Assembly: GCF_000512205.2 (NCBI RefSeq)
Contig: NZ_CP006644.1
Coordinates: forward strand, 2,784,520-2,848,519
Direction: 5' to 3'
From: Sphingomonas sanxanigenens DSM 19645 = NX02
GTDB taxonomy: Bacteria; Pseudomonadota; Alphaproteobacteria; Sphingomonadales; Sphingomonadaceae
Length of the DNA: 64,000 bases
Below the pieces are notes generated by a model, which saw nothing but the letters and a program-made list of their open reading frames with translations, ran no database searches and had not been told where the DNA came from. Made by a program: the position numbers and the translations under genes. Positions 1-9,253 of this stretch are shown here, piece after piece. Numbering within the stretch: the stretch's first letter is position 1; every line of letters starts with the position of its first letter.

Positions 1-633
1 GCTGGCGATCTCGAAGGTCTGGCCACCGAAGCGGACCGGGTCTGCGAAGACGGGCTCTACGAACTTGCCGATGTCCTCGACTGCCAGCAGCTGCATCGAT
101 TGATCGGGACGCATGAAGAAATTGAATTGCCCCCGGTCGAGTCCAAAGCCCGGCATGACGAGCATATCGATGAAAGCGGCGGGGCGCACGATCGTCGCCC
201 TGATCGGCAGCGCACGAATATGCGCTTCGATGCGCATTTTCGTGTCGAAATGGCTCATACCGGTGGGAGTCTCTCTGACGGCTCCGCCCGAACTGTAGAC
301 CAGGTGGGCAATGCCGCACGCGACGGCCAGATCGGCGATCATGATCCCGGCCCGCACTTCCTCTTCGTCGCTCACCTCACCACTGGGCGCGCTCTGCTGA
401 ACACTGAACACGCCATACGCGCCCCGCATCGCCGTGCGGATCGCATCGGTATCGGAATAGCTGCCCTGGACGAGCTCGACGCCCGCGTCGCGCAGCGCGG
501 CCGACTTCGCGGAAGCGGGTTCCCGCACCACGGCGATCACCGGCCATCCCGCTTTCAGAAGCGCTTTGGCAACGGAGCCACCCTGCTGACCGGTTGCGCC
601 GAAAACGACGATCGGCTGGTTGCTGTGCGACAT
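1..633 (-). CDS. NmrA-like NAD(P)-binding protein (3' end outside window)
   Basis: The visible 211 residues start MSHSNQPIVVFGATGQQGG, a Rossmann dinucleotide-binding loop of the atypical SDR/NmrA kind. A Val-Arg pair after the second strand (AVVREPAS) suggests NADP preference. The YSSGGAV and DTKMRIEAHIR segments match the NmrA/QorB-like family of redox sensors and quinone reductases. The start codon lies only 98 bp from the divergent HxlR regulator, a common pairing in which the regulator controls the reductase. The protein runs off the left edge, so its C-terminus cannot be judged. The family is clear; whether it is an enzyme or an NADP sensor is not. Confidence 0.85.
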   Translation of the reverse strand, partial: MSHSNQPIVVFGATGQQGGSVAKALLKAGWPVIAVVREPASAKSAALRDAGVELVQGSYSDTDAIRTAMRGAYGVFSVQQSAPSGEVSDEEEVRAGIMIADLAVACGIAHLVYSSGGAVRETPTGMSHFDTKMRIEAHIRALPIRATIVRPAAFIDMLVMPGFGLDRGQFNFFMRPDQSMQLLAVEDIGKFVEPVFADPVRFGGQTFEIAS

Positions 634-655
634 ATTTTCCTCGATGAACTGGCTT

Positions 656-674
656 GAGTTACGAATATATACTC
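656..674. promoter_or_regulatory. Possible HxlR operator in the divergent promoter
   Basis: An imperfect inverted repeat, GAGT-N11-ACTC, with an AT-rich centre lies between the divergent NmrA-like and HxlR genes. HxlR-family sites are short dyads of this kind placed in divergent promoters. The assignment rests on position and symmetry only. Confidence 0.3.
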
Positions 675-731
675 TTGGCGGGTTGCTGGAAGACGGCACA
701 GATTTCAAACTCAGGCACAAGGATGATACCC

Positions 732-1136
732 ATGGATCACACCATCCACGGCCGCCCTTACGAACAAACGGAAGACGGCCCGCGCTTCCGTCCCTGCGCG
801 CCGCATGGCGTGCTCGCACGCCTCGGGGACAAATGGACGATCCTCGTCTTGTCGCATCTTGCCGTCGCCAGCGGGCACCGGCTCCGCTTCTCCGAGCTCA
901 AGCATGGCATCGAGGGCATCACGCAGCGCATGCTGACGCTGACGCTCCGCAATCTGGAACGCGACGGGCTTCTCAATCGCCACTATTTTCCTGAAGTGCC
1001 GCCGCGCGTCGAATATGAGCTGACCGACATGGGCGCGAGCATGCTGCCCGCCCTGGAAGGCTTCACGTCGTGGATCAGGGAAAACTGGCCGCGCATGGAG
1101 GCCTGTCGGCAGACCTTCGACAAAGCCCGAGAATAG
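732..1136 (+). CDS. HxlR-family transcriptional regulator
   Basis: A 134-residue winged-helix protein. The core CAPHGVLARLGDKWTILVL, the recognition-helix region FSELKHGIEGITQRMLTLTL and the wing ending PPRVEYELTDMGASMLP are typical HxlR features. ATG 732 is preferred because AAGG sits about 8 bp upstream; ATGs at 654 and 723 are in frame but poorly spaced. HxlR proteins usually act as dimeric sensors of reactive carbonyls or quinones. The divergent NmrA-like gene is the obvious target. The usual cysteine near the N-terminus is present (FRPCAPHG). Confidence 0.88.
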   Translation: MDHTIHGRPYEQTEDGPRFRPCAPHGVLARLGDKWTILVLSHLAVASGHRLRFSELKHGIEGITQRMLTLTLRNLERDGLLNRHYFPEVPPRVEYELTDMGASMLPALEGFTSWIRENWPRMEACRQTFDKARE

Positions 1137-1365
1137 TCGCGATCCAGCCCGTCATCGCCGTGATGCCTGCACGGCAGCTTCGGCGGCATCGTACGGCCGC
1201 GTAACTGCAACTGCCGGAAAACAGCATCGTCGCTAAACGGCGACAACTGGCGGAGAGGGTGTCCGCCTAAACTCGCCCACATGATCTTGAAAACAAAACA
1301 TTTTTTGTCTCCTTGCAGGCCTGTTCCACCATAGCTTCTGCCATGATCGACTCGGCAGAAATGCT

Positions 1366-2215
1366 TCAATCTTCGAAGCATTTTCGAAGAGAACGAATCG
1401 AAAACATGGCTTCGTTCGTCACTGGAACCGGATCCCAGCCCCCACCCAGCGCCCGGAACGATGCGACCGCCCCGCGGCTCGCCGCGGCGCGCGCCTGGAT
1501 CGCGCCGTCCCGGGTCTCGAGCAGACGGCGGTCCGCATCGATTACTTCGATCAGACTGGCGACCCCGGCCTTATAAGCCGCAAACGAAGCGCTGCGTGCG
1601 CGCGTGAGCGATGTCTCACCCTGGGCCAGAGTAGCGGCGCGTGCCTCCTGCTGCACCAGAATAGAGAACGCATCTTCGACATCCTGTGATGCGCCCAGCA
1701 CGGTCAGGCGGTAGGCAGCCAGTGCCTCGGTATTGCGGCCTTTGGCAGCCTTGATCTCGGCATCGACGCGGCCAAAGTCGAACAGACGCCAGCGCAAGCC
1801 CAACGCGCCGTTGGCTTGCGTCGCGTTGCCGGTGAACAGACCGCCTGCCGCCGTCGTCGCCGTGCCAAGCAGGCCACCGAGAGAGATCTTTGGATAAAAT
1901 TCGGAGACAGCGACCCCGATCCGCGCGTTCGAAGCTGCGAGCGTCCGTTCCGCCGCGATGACATCGGGTCGGCGGCGCAAAAGCGCTGCCGGCCCGCCCG
2001 CCGTCGATACTGCCGGGGGCAGCGGTATCGGGGAGAGAGGTGCGGTGCCCGGCATTGATGTCGGGTCGGCGCATCATTGCAGGTGCTCGCTGAGCTTACA
2101 GCGCCATGTCGGCGTCAGCAGCGAGCGCGCGCAACTGCGCGAGGCGGCACGCTCCACATCGTGTCCCTAAGGGCGTGAGCCAGCGCGGGATCGCGATCGC
2201 CCGCTTCATCGGCAT
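1366..2215 (-). pseudogene. Decayed RND-efflux outer membrane factor (NodT/OprM type)
   Basis: The reading frame below about 2055 encodes the C-terminal half of a TolC-like outer membrane lipoprotein. It has the conserved LLRRRPDVIAAERTLAASNA block, the beta-barrel strand segment FYPKISLGGLLG and a tail ending LGGGW. A full NodT protein is about 450-490 residues, but only about 200 are present. Upstream, a short reading frame starting MPMKRAIAIPRWLTPLG after a good GGAGG site stops after 39 codons, with AADADMAL possibly a remnant of the periplasmic helices. No inner-membrane pump or membrane-fusion gene remains nearby. I read it as an internally deleted, non-functional gene. Confidence 0.75.
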
Positions 2216-2332
2216 CCTCCTCCAAGGCCCAAATAAGTTTTCCAACATAACAGTTGAATATTCATACTGATTGGGTTTACACCTATCTCAGCGGTGCAAA
2301 AGACGCCGTTGCGAGATGGAGAGGAGAGCATC

Positions 2333-4105
2333 GTGGCGACCCGTCGCTTGCCGTCTGTGCGGCTGCGCATTGCTGCATCCGTTGCTGCCGCCGGGCTGAC
2401 GACCACGCCCGTGGTCGGGCAGACGGACCACATGACACCCATCGCCGATGATCCGGCGATGGTCCGCAACTCCTTCTATCTGCCTGTGCGCGACGGCACG
2501 CGGCTTGCGGTGAACCTCTACCGCCCCGCTGATCGCGGCATGATCCGCGACGGCCGTTTTCCGGTGGTGTTCGCCTTCACCCCCTATCGCGCGCGCTACC
2601 GCAAGGATGGGCAGGTCGTCGACCTGATCGACTCGACCACCTTCGGCCTGCGCCAATTGGTGCATGCCGGCTATGTCGTCGCCACGGCCGATGTGCGGGG
2701 CAAGGGCGCGTCCTTCGGGGCACGGCGCGGCTTCCTCGACCAGACCGAGGCGCGCGACGGCTACGATATCGTCCAGTGGCTCGCCGCCCAGCCATATACC
2801 ACCGGCAAGGTGGGCATCACCGGCTGTTCCTATCTGGGAGGCAGCGCGATGCTCGTCGCCGGCACCCGGCCGCCTGCGCTCAGAGCAGTGTTCGCGGCAG
2901 CAACCGACCTCGACAAATATGCCTTCGTCCGCAACGGCGGCATCACGGCGCAATTCAACACGCGCCCGGACGAACCGCTCGACGTCGACCTCGCCAGCGT
3001 GCCGGTCGATGCCGACCCCGACGGCCGCCTGCTGAAAGCCGCGGTGTCGGAACATGCGCGCAACACGCCGATGGCGCCGCTGTGGGCAGGGATGCCCTAT
3101 CGCGACAGCGTCTCACCGCTCACCGGGACGCGCTTCTGGGAAGAGGTCGGCCCCTACTCGCATCTGGCGGCGCTGCGTAGCCCGCAGCTTGCCTGGTATC
3201 TCTGGAGCAACTGGAACGACGAGCCCACCGAGCAGATCATCAAGGCGGCCGCCAATCTTAACGCGAAGATGATCGTCGGGCCGGGCAGCCATTGCGAGCC
3301 GCCCAAGGTGTTCGACATCGTCGGCGAGCAGCGCCGCTTCTTCGACCATTATCTGAAGGGCATCGATAACGGCATCGACCGCGAGCCGCGCTACGCCTGG
3401 TGGCGCGAGCAGGGCGATGGCGGAGCGATGGTCCATCGCGCGACGCTCCCCGGCGTCGGGGTGAAGCGCACCGCGCTCTATCTGTCGCCGACCGTCAATG
3501 ACGCCCCGGCAGAGGTCGACCGCGGCAGCCTTGCGGTCCGCACGACCGCCGCCAAGGCGCTGCCCTTCGCTGCGGATTATGGCGTTGCCACCAGGGATTA
3601 TTTCGAGTTCTGGCCGAGCCCGCTGGACGGCAGGGGCGTCACCTTCACCAGCCGCCCGCTCGCTGCCGATGCCACGATCGAAGGCTATCCGGTGCTCACC
3701 GTCCGAGCCGCTGCCGATCGACCGCAGGCCAATCTGTTCGGTTACCTCGAAGAGGTCGACGCCGCCGGCAAGGTGACGATGCTTGCGTTCGGCCGCCTCG
3801 CCTTCAGCCACCGCAAGACCGGCAAGGCGCCCTACGATCATCTCGGCCTGCCCTATCATTCCGGCCTGAAGGCCGACGTCGCACCGGTCACACCCGGCCA
3901 GCCGGTCGAACTCTCCTTCGCGCTGTCCCCCCGCGCCTACACGATCGCCGCCGGCCATCGCCTGCGAGTCACGCTGACCGCCGCCGATCCGCGCCAGCGC
4001 AACCTCGCCGAGATCCGCGACGGTCTCGCCCGCACCCTTACCGTCTACGCCGGGCCCGCCTCGCACATCGACATTCCGTTCACGACACCCGTCCGCTTTC
4101 GCTGA
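2333..4105 (+). CDS. Secreted CocE/NonD-family alpha/beta-hydrolase (S15-like)
   Basis: A 590-residue protein of the X-Pro dipeptidyl-peptidase (S15)/cocaine esterase class. GTG 2333 is chosen because GAGGAGAG precedes it and the next residues form a signal peptide (SVRLRIAASVAAAGLTTTPVVGQ). The N-terminal fold FYLPVRDGTRLAVNLYRP leads to the nucleophile elbow GITGCSYLGGS, with Ser near residue 166, and His near 320 in VGPGSHCEPP. The C-terminal jelly-roll domain (ELSFALSPRAYTIAAGHRL) is intact. The protein probably acts in the periplasm on an ester or amide. It sits 33 bp before a TonB receptor, which suggests hydrolysis of a compound taken up through that receptor. Confidence 0.85.
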   Translation: MATRRLPSVRLRIAASVAAAGLTTTPVVGQTDHMTPIADDPAMVRNSFYLPVRDGTRLAVNLYRPADRGMIRDGRFPVVFAFTPYRARYRKDGQVVDLIDSTTFGLRQLVHAGYVVATADVRGKGASFGARRGFLDQTEARDGYDIVQWLAAQPYTTGKVGITGCSYLGGSAMLVAGTRPPALRAVFAAATDLDKYAFVRNGGITAQFNTRPDEPLDVDLASVPVDADPDGRLLKAAVSEHARNTPMAPLWAGMPYRDSVSPLTGTRFWEEVGPYSHLAALRSPQLAWYLWSNWNDEPTEQIIKAAANLNAKMIVGPGSHCEPPKVFDIVGEQRRFFDHYLKGIDNGIDREPRYAWWREQGDGGAMVHRATLPGVGVKRTALYLSPTVNDAPAEVDRGSLAVRTTAAKALPFAADYGVATRDYFEFWPSPLDGRGVTFTSRPLAADATIEGYPVLTVRAAADRPQANLFGYLEEVDAAGKVTMLAFGRLAFSHRKTGKAPYDHLGLPYHSGLKADVAPVTPGQPVELSFALSPRAYTIAAGHRLRVTLTAADPRQRNLAEIRDGLARTLTVYAGPASHIDIPFTTPVRFR

Positions 4106-4138
4106 GGCCCTCGCCCCCGCGCACCAAGGAGCCGCACC

Positions 4139-6841
4139 ATGTCCAAGCTTCGTCAGCGCCCTCTGCTCCTCGCCACCGCCGCCACGCTCGCCTGGAGCAA
4201 CGGCGCCGCCGCACAGACCGCGCCGGAAACGGCACAGGATGCGGCTGCAGCCGCTGGCCCGGTCACCATCGGCGCGCAGGACGCGCTGGAACAGGATATC
4301 ATCGTCACCGGCAGCCGCATCCGCGGCGCCGCGCCGGTCGGTTCGACCGTGATCGCCGTCGATCGCCGCGCCATCGAAGCGTCCGGCGCGGTCACCACCG
4401 ATCGTCTGCTCAAGGAGATTCCGCAGGTCTTCGACCTCGGCACCTCGGAGAATTCGCGGGGCCAGTCGGGCGGCAACAGCAACATCACCTTCGGCAACGC
4501 GATCAACATCCGCGGCATCGGGCCCTACGCGACGCTGACGATCCTCGACGGGCACCGGGTTGTGAACAACAGCCGGTCGGTCGACCCCTCGATCATTCCG
4601 TCTCTCGGCCTCGAGCGCGTCGAGGTCGTCGCCGACGGTGCATCGGCCGTCTACGGCTCGGACGCGATCGCCGGCGTGGTCAACCTGATCCCGCGCCGTA
4701 GCCTCGACGGTTTCGAGACGATTGCCCGGATGGGCGTGGCCAAGAATTTCCACGAGAGCCAGTTCGGCATTGCCGGCGGCAAGACCGGCAATTGGGGCCA
4801 GGTCATGGTCGCCTATGAGCATGTCTTCCGCAGCAACCTCTCAGGCGGCGACCGGGACTTCTTCACCAGCGATCAGCGCCGCTTCGGCGGTCGTGATTTC
4901 CGCTCGAACCAGTGCGATCCCGGCACGCTGGCAGTCGGGGGCGTGAACTACGCCATTCCAGCCGGGGGCGTCACCCCGGCCAATGCCGCAGCGCTCATTC
5001 CGGGCACGACCAACCTCTGCGAGGGGTTTCGCGGCCAGGACCTGTTCCCGGAAACCCGCTACGACAGCGTCAACGGCACCTTCACCGTGCATCTGACGGA
5101 CTGGCTCGATGCGTTCGGCGACGGATATTTCTCCAAGCGCCGCTTCCGCCGCCTCAACGGCTATACCGGCGCAACCGTGACCATTCCGTCGACCAACGCC
5201 TTCTTCGTGCGGCCGGCGGGCACCACCGGTCCGGAGACGGTCCAGATCCGGCTCGACGACCTCCCCAACAACGAGAGTTCCGGCTTTACCCGCAGCTGGC
5301 AGGGCGCCGGCGGCCTTCGCGCGCGGTTCGGCGGCTGGGAAGTTCAGGGCCAACTGATCTACGGCCGCTCGAACGACAGTTCCTTCACGCCGAACGGAAT
5401 CAACACGCCCGCGCTCAATGCCGCGCTGGCAAGCAGCAATCCGGCGACCGCCTTCGATCCCTACGGCCAGAGCCGGACGTCCGAGGCGGTGCTCGCCGCG
5501 ATCAACGACCAGGTGTTCGACGCCCCGACGCTCAACCGCTTCACCGGCGCGGAAGCGACGGTCAACGGGACACTGTTCGACTTGCCCGGCGGCGGCGTGA
5601 AGCTGGCGGCGGGCTATGAGCGACAGGAACTGGAGGTATCGCTCGGCATTCGCCGCGGCGCGCCGACCACCCCCCTCACCTTCCGCGACTTCAGCCGCAA
5701 GGTCGAATCCGGCTATGCCGAGTTGTTCGTGCCATTGTTCGGGGCCGACAATGCGATGCCATTGCTCCAGAGGCTCGAAGTCAGCGCGGCAGTCCGGCAC
5801 GACAAATATAGCGACGTCGGATCGACTACCAATCCCAAGATCGGCGCCAACTGGTCGCCGGCCCGCGGGCTCGTGTTCCGTGGCAGCTACGGCACCTCGT
5901 TCCGCGCGCCGCTGTTCTCCCAGATCTACGGCAACAGCTCGAACATCTTCGTCCAGCCCTATGCCGATCCGGCACTCGGCGGCACGATCGTGCAGGGCGC
6001 GGCGCTTTCCGGCGGCAACACGGCGCTCAGGCCCGAGGAAGCGAAAACCTGGTCGGCGGGCGTCGACTGGGATCCGCTGCCCAATGCGAGGATCAGCCTG
6101 ACCTATTGGAACGTCAACTACACGGGCCAGGTCGACAGCTATCTCGGTGACCTCGCGATTCTCAGTCGCGAAGGACAGTTCGAAGGCACCGGCGTCATCC
6201 TTCGCGGCGCGGAGGCGGCGGCGCGGGTGCAGCAGTTGCTGGCGCAGGGCATCACGGTGGCACGCGGCGTTCTACCCGCCGATCCCATCCTTTTCATCGA
6301 CGGCCGGACGCAGAATCTGGGACGCTCCAACACCAGCGGCATCGACCTCATGGCGAACTACACGCTGGAAACCGCCAACGCCGGCATCTTTTCGCTCAAC
6401 GCGAATGCGACCTACCTCACCCGCTACCGCGCGGCGATCACGCCCACCGGTACGCTCGTCGATCGTCGCAACACGGTCTTCAACCCGCTGAAATTCAAGG
6501 GCCGTGGAAGCCTGAACTGGCAATATGAGGGGGTGAACACCCGCCTTACCGTCACCCATGTCGGCGGCTACGACAACAACACGCTGCCGAACGGCGGCAT
6601 CCAGAAAGTCGACAGCTACACCGTCGTCGACCTGGGTCTGACCTTCAACGTCGGTGATCCGCAGGCCACGCGCTTCTTCGATGGCGGCTTCAGCATTTCG
6701 TTCGACGCGCTCAACCTGCTGGACAGGAAACCGCCCTTCCTGGATTTCGCCCCGACCGTGAACGGCAGCGGCGGCTATGACGCGACGGTCGCCAATCCGA
6801 TCGGTCGCGAGATCGCAGTTACCGTGCGCAAGCGGTTCTGA
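4139..6841 (+). CDS. TonB-dependent outer membrane receptor
   Basis: A 900-residue receptor. A signal peptide (residues 1-25, ending AAAQT) is followed by a TonB-box-like stretch DIIVTGSRI near residue 54. The plug domain contains INIRGIGPYATLTILDGHR and VEVVADGASAVYGSDAIAGV. A 22-strand barrel ends in a terminal aromatic strand IAVTVRKRF. The closest family pattern is the sphingomonad/Caulobacter group of large receptors with cysteine-bearing loops (NQCDPG, TNLCEGF). It is probably co-transcribed with the upstream secreted hydrolase. The ligand cannot be inferred from sequence; the neighbouring TRAP/CoA-transferase operon suggests an organic acid or its ester. Confidence 0.93.
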   Translation: MSKLRQRPLLLATAATLAWSNGAAAQTAPETAQDAAAAAGPVTIGAQDALEQDIIVTGSRIRGAAPVGSTVIAVDRRAIEASGAVTTDRLLKEIPQVFDLGTSENSRGQSGGNSNITFGNAINIRGIGPYATLTILDGHRVVNNSRSVDPSIIPSLGLERVEVVADGASAVYGSDAIAGVVNLIPRRSLDGFETIARMGVAKNFHESQFGIAGGKTGNWGQVMVAYEHVFRSNLSGGDRDFFTSDQRRFGGRDFRSNQCDPGTLAVGGVNYAIPAGGVTPANAAALIPGTTNLCEGFRGQDLFPETRYDSVNGTFTVHLTDWLDAFGDGYFSKRRFRRLNGYTGATVTIPSTNAFFVRPAGTTGPETVQIRLDDLPNNESSGFTRSWQGAGGLRARFGGWEVQGQLIYGRSNDSSFTPNGINTPALNAALASSNPATAFDPYGQSRTSEAVLAAINDQVFDAPTLNRFTGAEATVNGTLFDLPGGGVKLAAGYERQELEVSLGIRRGAPTTPLTFRDFSRKVESGYAELFVPLFGADNAMPLLQRLEVSAAVRHDKYSDVGSTTNPKIGANWSPARGLVFRGSYGTSFRAPLFSQIYGNSSNIFVQPYADPALGGTIVQGAALSGGNTALRPEEAKTWSAGVDWDPLPNARISLTYWNVNYTGQVDSYLGDLAILSREGQFEGTGVILRGAEAAARVQQLLAQGITVARGVLPADPILFIDGRTQNLGRSNTSGIDLMANYTLETANAGIFSLNANATYLTRYRAAITPTGTLVDRRNTVFNPLKFKGRGSLNWQYEGVNTRLTVTHVGGYDNNTLPNGGIQKVDSYTVVDLGLTFNVGDPQATRFFDGGFSISFDALNLLDRKPPFLDFAPTVNGSGGYDATVANPIGREIAVTVRKRF

Positions 6842-6858
6842 TGCGGACCACTACAGTT

Positions 6859-7341
6859 TCAGCCGCGGAAGCAGGTCTTGTAGACGCGGTCGAGGATGCC
6901 GTTGAGCAAGATCCGGTCGGCCTCGCCGAGCGCGTCGAGCACGTCATGCTCGACCAGTTCCAGCGCCGCGAACATCTCCGTCAGCCAGGCCTCTCCGGCT
7001 TCGGTGGTGTAGAGCGCGTGCCGGCGCCGGTCGACCGGCGAGCGGCGGCGTTCCGCCCAGCCGCGCGCCTCCAGTTCGTCGACCACCATCACCGCAAGCG
7101 ACTTGTCGAGCCCGACCTCGCGCGCGAGCATGATCTGCGACAAGCCCGGATTGGCCGAGATGATCGCAAGGGCGGAGAACAGCCCCTGACGGAGCTGATA
7201 TTTGTCCGTCACCTTGGCGAATTCGCGCGACAGCTGGTTCTGGATCCGCCGGAGGCGGAAGCCGACGAAGTCGCCGAGGCGGCCAAGTTCGAGATCCCCC
7301 TCGGTTTGGCTCTGCACAGGGGCAATCGAAGCGTCATCCAT
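6859..7341 (-). CDS. MarR-family transcriptional regulator
   Basis: A 160-residue winged-helix protein. The segment LSQIMLAREVGLDKSLAVMVVDEL forms the helix-turn-helix, and RRRSPVDRRRHALYTTEAGEAWL the wing with the conserved DxR motif. The start at 7341 (MDDASIAP) has AGGCGG in front; an in-frame upstream ATG at 7422 would add 27 residues unlike the family. It lies tail-to-tail with the TonB receptor and head-to-head with the TRAP/CoA-transferase operon 120 bp away, which is the likely target. MarR proteins usually repress and release DNA on binding an aromatic or acidic ligand. Confidence 0.88.
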   Translation of the reverse strand: MDDASIAPVQSQTEGDLELGRLGDFVGFRLRRIQNQLSREFAKVTDKYQLRQGLFSALAIISANPGLSQIMLAREVGLDKSLAVMVVDELEARGWAERRRSPVDRRRHALYTTEAGEAWLTEMFAALELVEHDVLDALGEADRILLNGILDRVYKTCFRG

Positions 7342-7460
7342 GTCGATCCGCCTAGCGCATGGACGGCATGAATGGAAACGCCCAGACGATTGGCCGCCAC
7401 GATGGTTGAAGGAAGCAATCAAATGCGGTCGGCTGCCCTACCCGCCCAAAGGTGCATGCC

Positions 7461-7952
7461 ATGACCCCGGAATCCACGCTGGAAGACTCCGCACCGGCTC
7501 GGCCGCTGCTGACGCGCGCGATGCTGGCGATCGGGTCGGCCGGACTGCTGTCGGCGATGGCGACGGATGCGCTCGCGGTGGCGGGCCGGCATGCCGGCGT
7601 CCGCCTGCTCGGCGCGATCGAGATCGTCCAGGCGTGCATCGTGCTGATCGCCACCAGCGCCATCATGCTGGCGACGCTGGTGGACGGCCATGCCCGCGTC
7701 CATATTTTGCTCGAACGGCTTGCGCCGGGTCGCGCAAACCGGCTGCTCCGCGCCGCCGATGCGCTCAGCGCTCTGGTGTTCCTGGGCCTGGCGATCGGGT
7801 CGGCATGGCTGGCGTCCGATCTGTGGGACGCCTTCGAGTGGACCGAAATCCTGCATCTGCCGCTGCGCTGGCTGCGGCTCGCCTGGATCCTGGGCGCACT
7901 GGCGGCGGCGATCATGTTCGCCCGGCGTGCGGTGACGAGGCGTGTCGCATGA
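7461..7952 (+). CDS. TRAP transporter small permease (DctQ type)
   Basis: A 163-residue membrane protein with four predicted hydrophobic helices: MLAIGSAGLLSAMATDALAV, IVQACIVLIATSAIMLATLV, ADALSALVFLGLAIGSAWLA and LAWILGALAAAIMFARR. This is the usual size and layout of DctQ. The start at 7461 has AAAGG at the right distance; a GTG three codons earlier is less likely. It is the first gene of the operon and its stop codon overlaps the large permease start (ATGA). Its role is to join DctM in the inner membrane and support sodium-driven import of the substrate captured by DctP. Confidence 0.85.
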   Translation: MTPESTLEDSAPARPLLTRAMLAIGSAGLLSAMATDALAVAGRHAGVRLLGAIEIVQACIVLIATSAIMLATLVDGHARVHILLERLAPGRANRLLRAADALSALVFLGLAIGSAWLASDLWDAFEWTEILHLPLRWLRLAWILGALAAAIMFARRAVTRRVA

Positions 7953-9253
7953 TCTCTCCCGAATGGGCCGGCTTCGCCGGCATCCTCGTCCTGCTGGGGC
8001 TGCTCGGCCTCGGCGTGCCGATCGGCGTCGGGCTGGCGCTGGTCGGCGGCGTCGGCCTGGCGCTGCTGCTCTCGCCCGAGGCGGCGCTGATCAAGGCCGG
8101 CGTGATCGCCTTCGACACGATCTCCCGCTACGAACTGGGCGTGCTGCCGCTGTTCGTTCTGATGGCGCACCTGTGCTTCGCCGCGGGCGCGAGCCGGGAC
8201 TTCTTCGATGCGGCTGCGCGGTTCGTCGGGCATCGCCGCGGCGGCCTGGCAATGGCCTCGATCGGCGGCTGCGCGGGCTTCGGCGCGATCAGCGGATCGA
8301 GCCTCGCGACCGTCGCCACCATCACCTCGGTCGCGCTGCCGGAGATGCGCAAGGCAGGCTATGCGCCCTCCTTCGCCACCGGCGCGCTGGCGGCGGGCGG
8401 TACGCTCGGCTCGTTGATTCCTCCGTCAGGCGCGCTGATCGTGTTCGGCATCGTCGCGGAACAGTCGATCGGCAAGCTGTTCGCCGCCGCGATCGTCCCG
8501 GGGCTCACCCAGGCGCTGTTCTACATCGCCATGATCGCCATTCTCTGCCGCCTGCACCCGCTGCTCGGCCCGCCGGCCCCGCGTGCCCCGTGGCGGGAGC
8601 GCTGGGCATCGCTGCGCTCGATCCTGGACGTCGCGCTGCTGATCCTGTTCGTGATCGGGGGATTGTTCATCGGCTGGTTCACGCCCACCGAAGCCGCATC
8701 GGTCGGCTGCGTGGCGGCGCTGCTGCTGTGCTGGCGGCGGGGACGCTTGCGCTGGCGCGCGGTGGCGACGGCGCTGGAGACGACGCTGCGCACCACAGGC
8801 ATGATCTACATCGTCGTGATCGGCGCCTTGCTCTTCGCCACATTCATCAGCGCGACGGGTATCGCGGCGTTGCTTTCCAACATGGTGATCCAGCTCGATG
8901 CCGGGCCCACGGTGGCGATCGTGGCGATGGCGCTGGCGCTGCTGCTGCTCGGGTCGTTCCTCGATGGGCTGGCGCTGATGCTGCTGACCACGCCGATCTT
9001 CCTGCCGATCGTCGATCAGCTGGGCCTGAGCCCGATCTGGTTCGGCATCTTCCTCGTCCGCACGATGGAGATCGGCTTCATCCACCCGCCGCTCGGCCTC
9101 AACGTCTATGTCATCCAGGGCATCGCCGGGGACATTCCGCTGGGTACGATCTTCCGCGGCATCGTGCCGTTCCTGCTGGCGGACTTCCTGCATCTGGCGC
9201 TGCTGATCGCGGTGCCGGCGCTGGCTCTGTGGCTACCGGGGGTGCTGGCATGA
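7949..9253 (+). CDS. TRAP transporter large permease (DctM type)
   Basis: A 434-residue protein with about 12 membrane helices and the family landmarks GFGAISGSSLATVATI, GTLGSLIPPSGALIVFG and FIHPPLGLNVYVIQ. It catalyses Na+-coupled import of organic anions. An open frame continues far upstream, but the ATG overlapping the DctQ stop is right because the preceding sequence is the DctQ gene in another frame and a typical DctM starts here. Both termini overlap neighbours by 4 bp, so translation is coupled with DctQ and DctP. Confidence 0.94.
   Translation: MISPEWAGFAGILVLLGLLGLGVPIGVGLALVGGVGLALLLSPEAALIKAGVIAFDTISRYELGVLPLFVLMAHLCFAAGASRDFFDAAARFVGHRRGGLAMASIGGCAGFGAISGSSLATVATITSVALPEMRKAGYAPSFATGALAAGGTLGSLIPPSGALIVFGIVAEQSIGKLFAAAIVPGLTQALFYIAMIAILCRLHPLLGPPAPRAPWRERWASLRSILDVALLILFVIGGLFIGWFTPTEAASVGCVAALLLCWRRGRLRWRAVATALETTLRTTGMIYIVVIGALLFATFISATGIAALLSNMVIQLDAGPTVAIVAMALALLLLGSFLDGLALMLLTTPIFLPIVDQLGLSPIWFGIFLVRTMEIGFIHPPLGLNVYVIQGIAGDIPLGTIFRGIVPFLLADFLHLALLIAVPALALWLPGVLA

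Noticed and set aside
3113-4822. A 569-codon open frame on the minus strand across the hydrolase and TonB receptor genes
   Set aside because: It is a mirror frame caused by high GC in the third codon position. Its sequence has no family features, and the plus-strand genes are clear.
7202-7948. Long N-terminal extension of the DctM frame
   Set aside because: It overlaps the MarR and DctQ genes in another frame. The ATGA junction and family length support the start at 7949.
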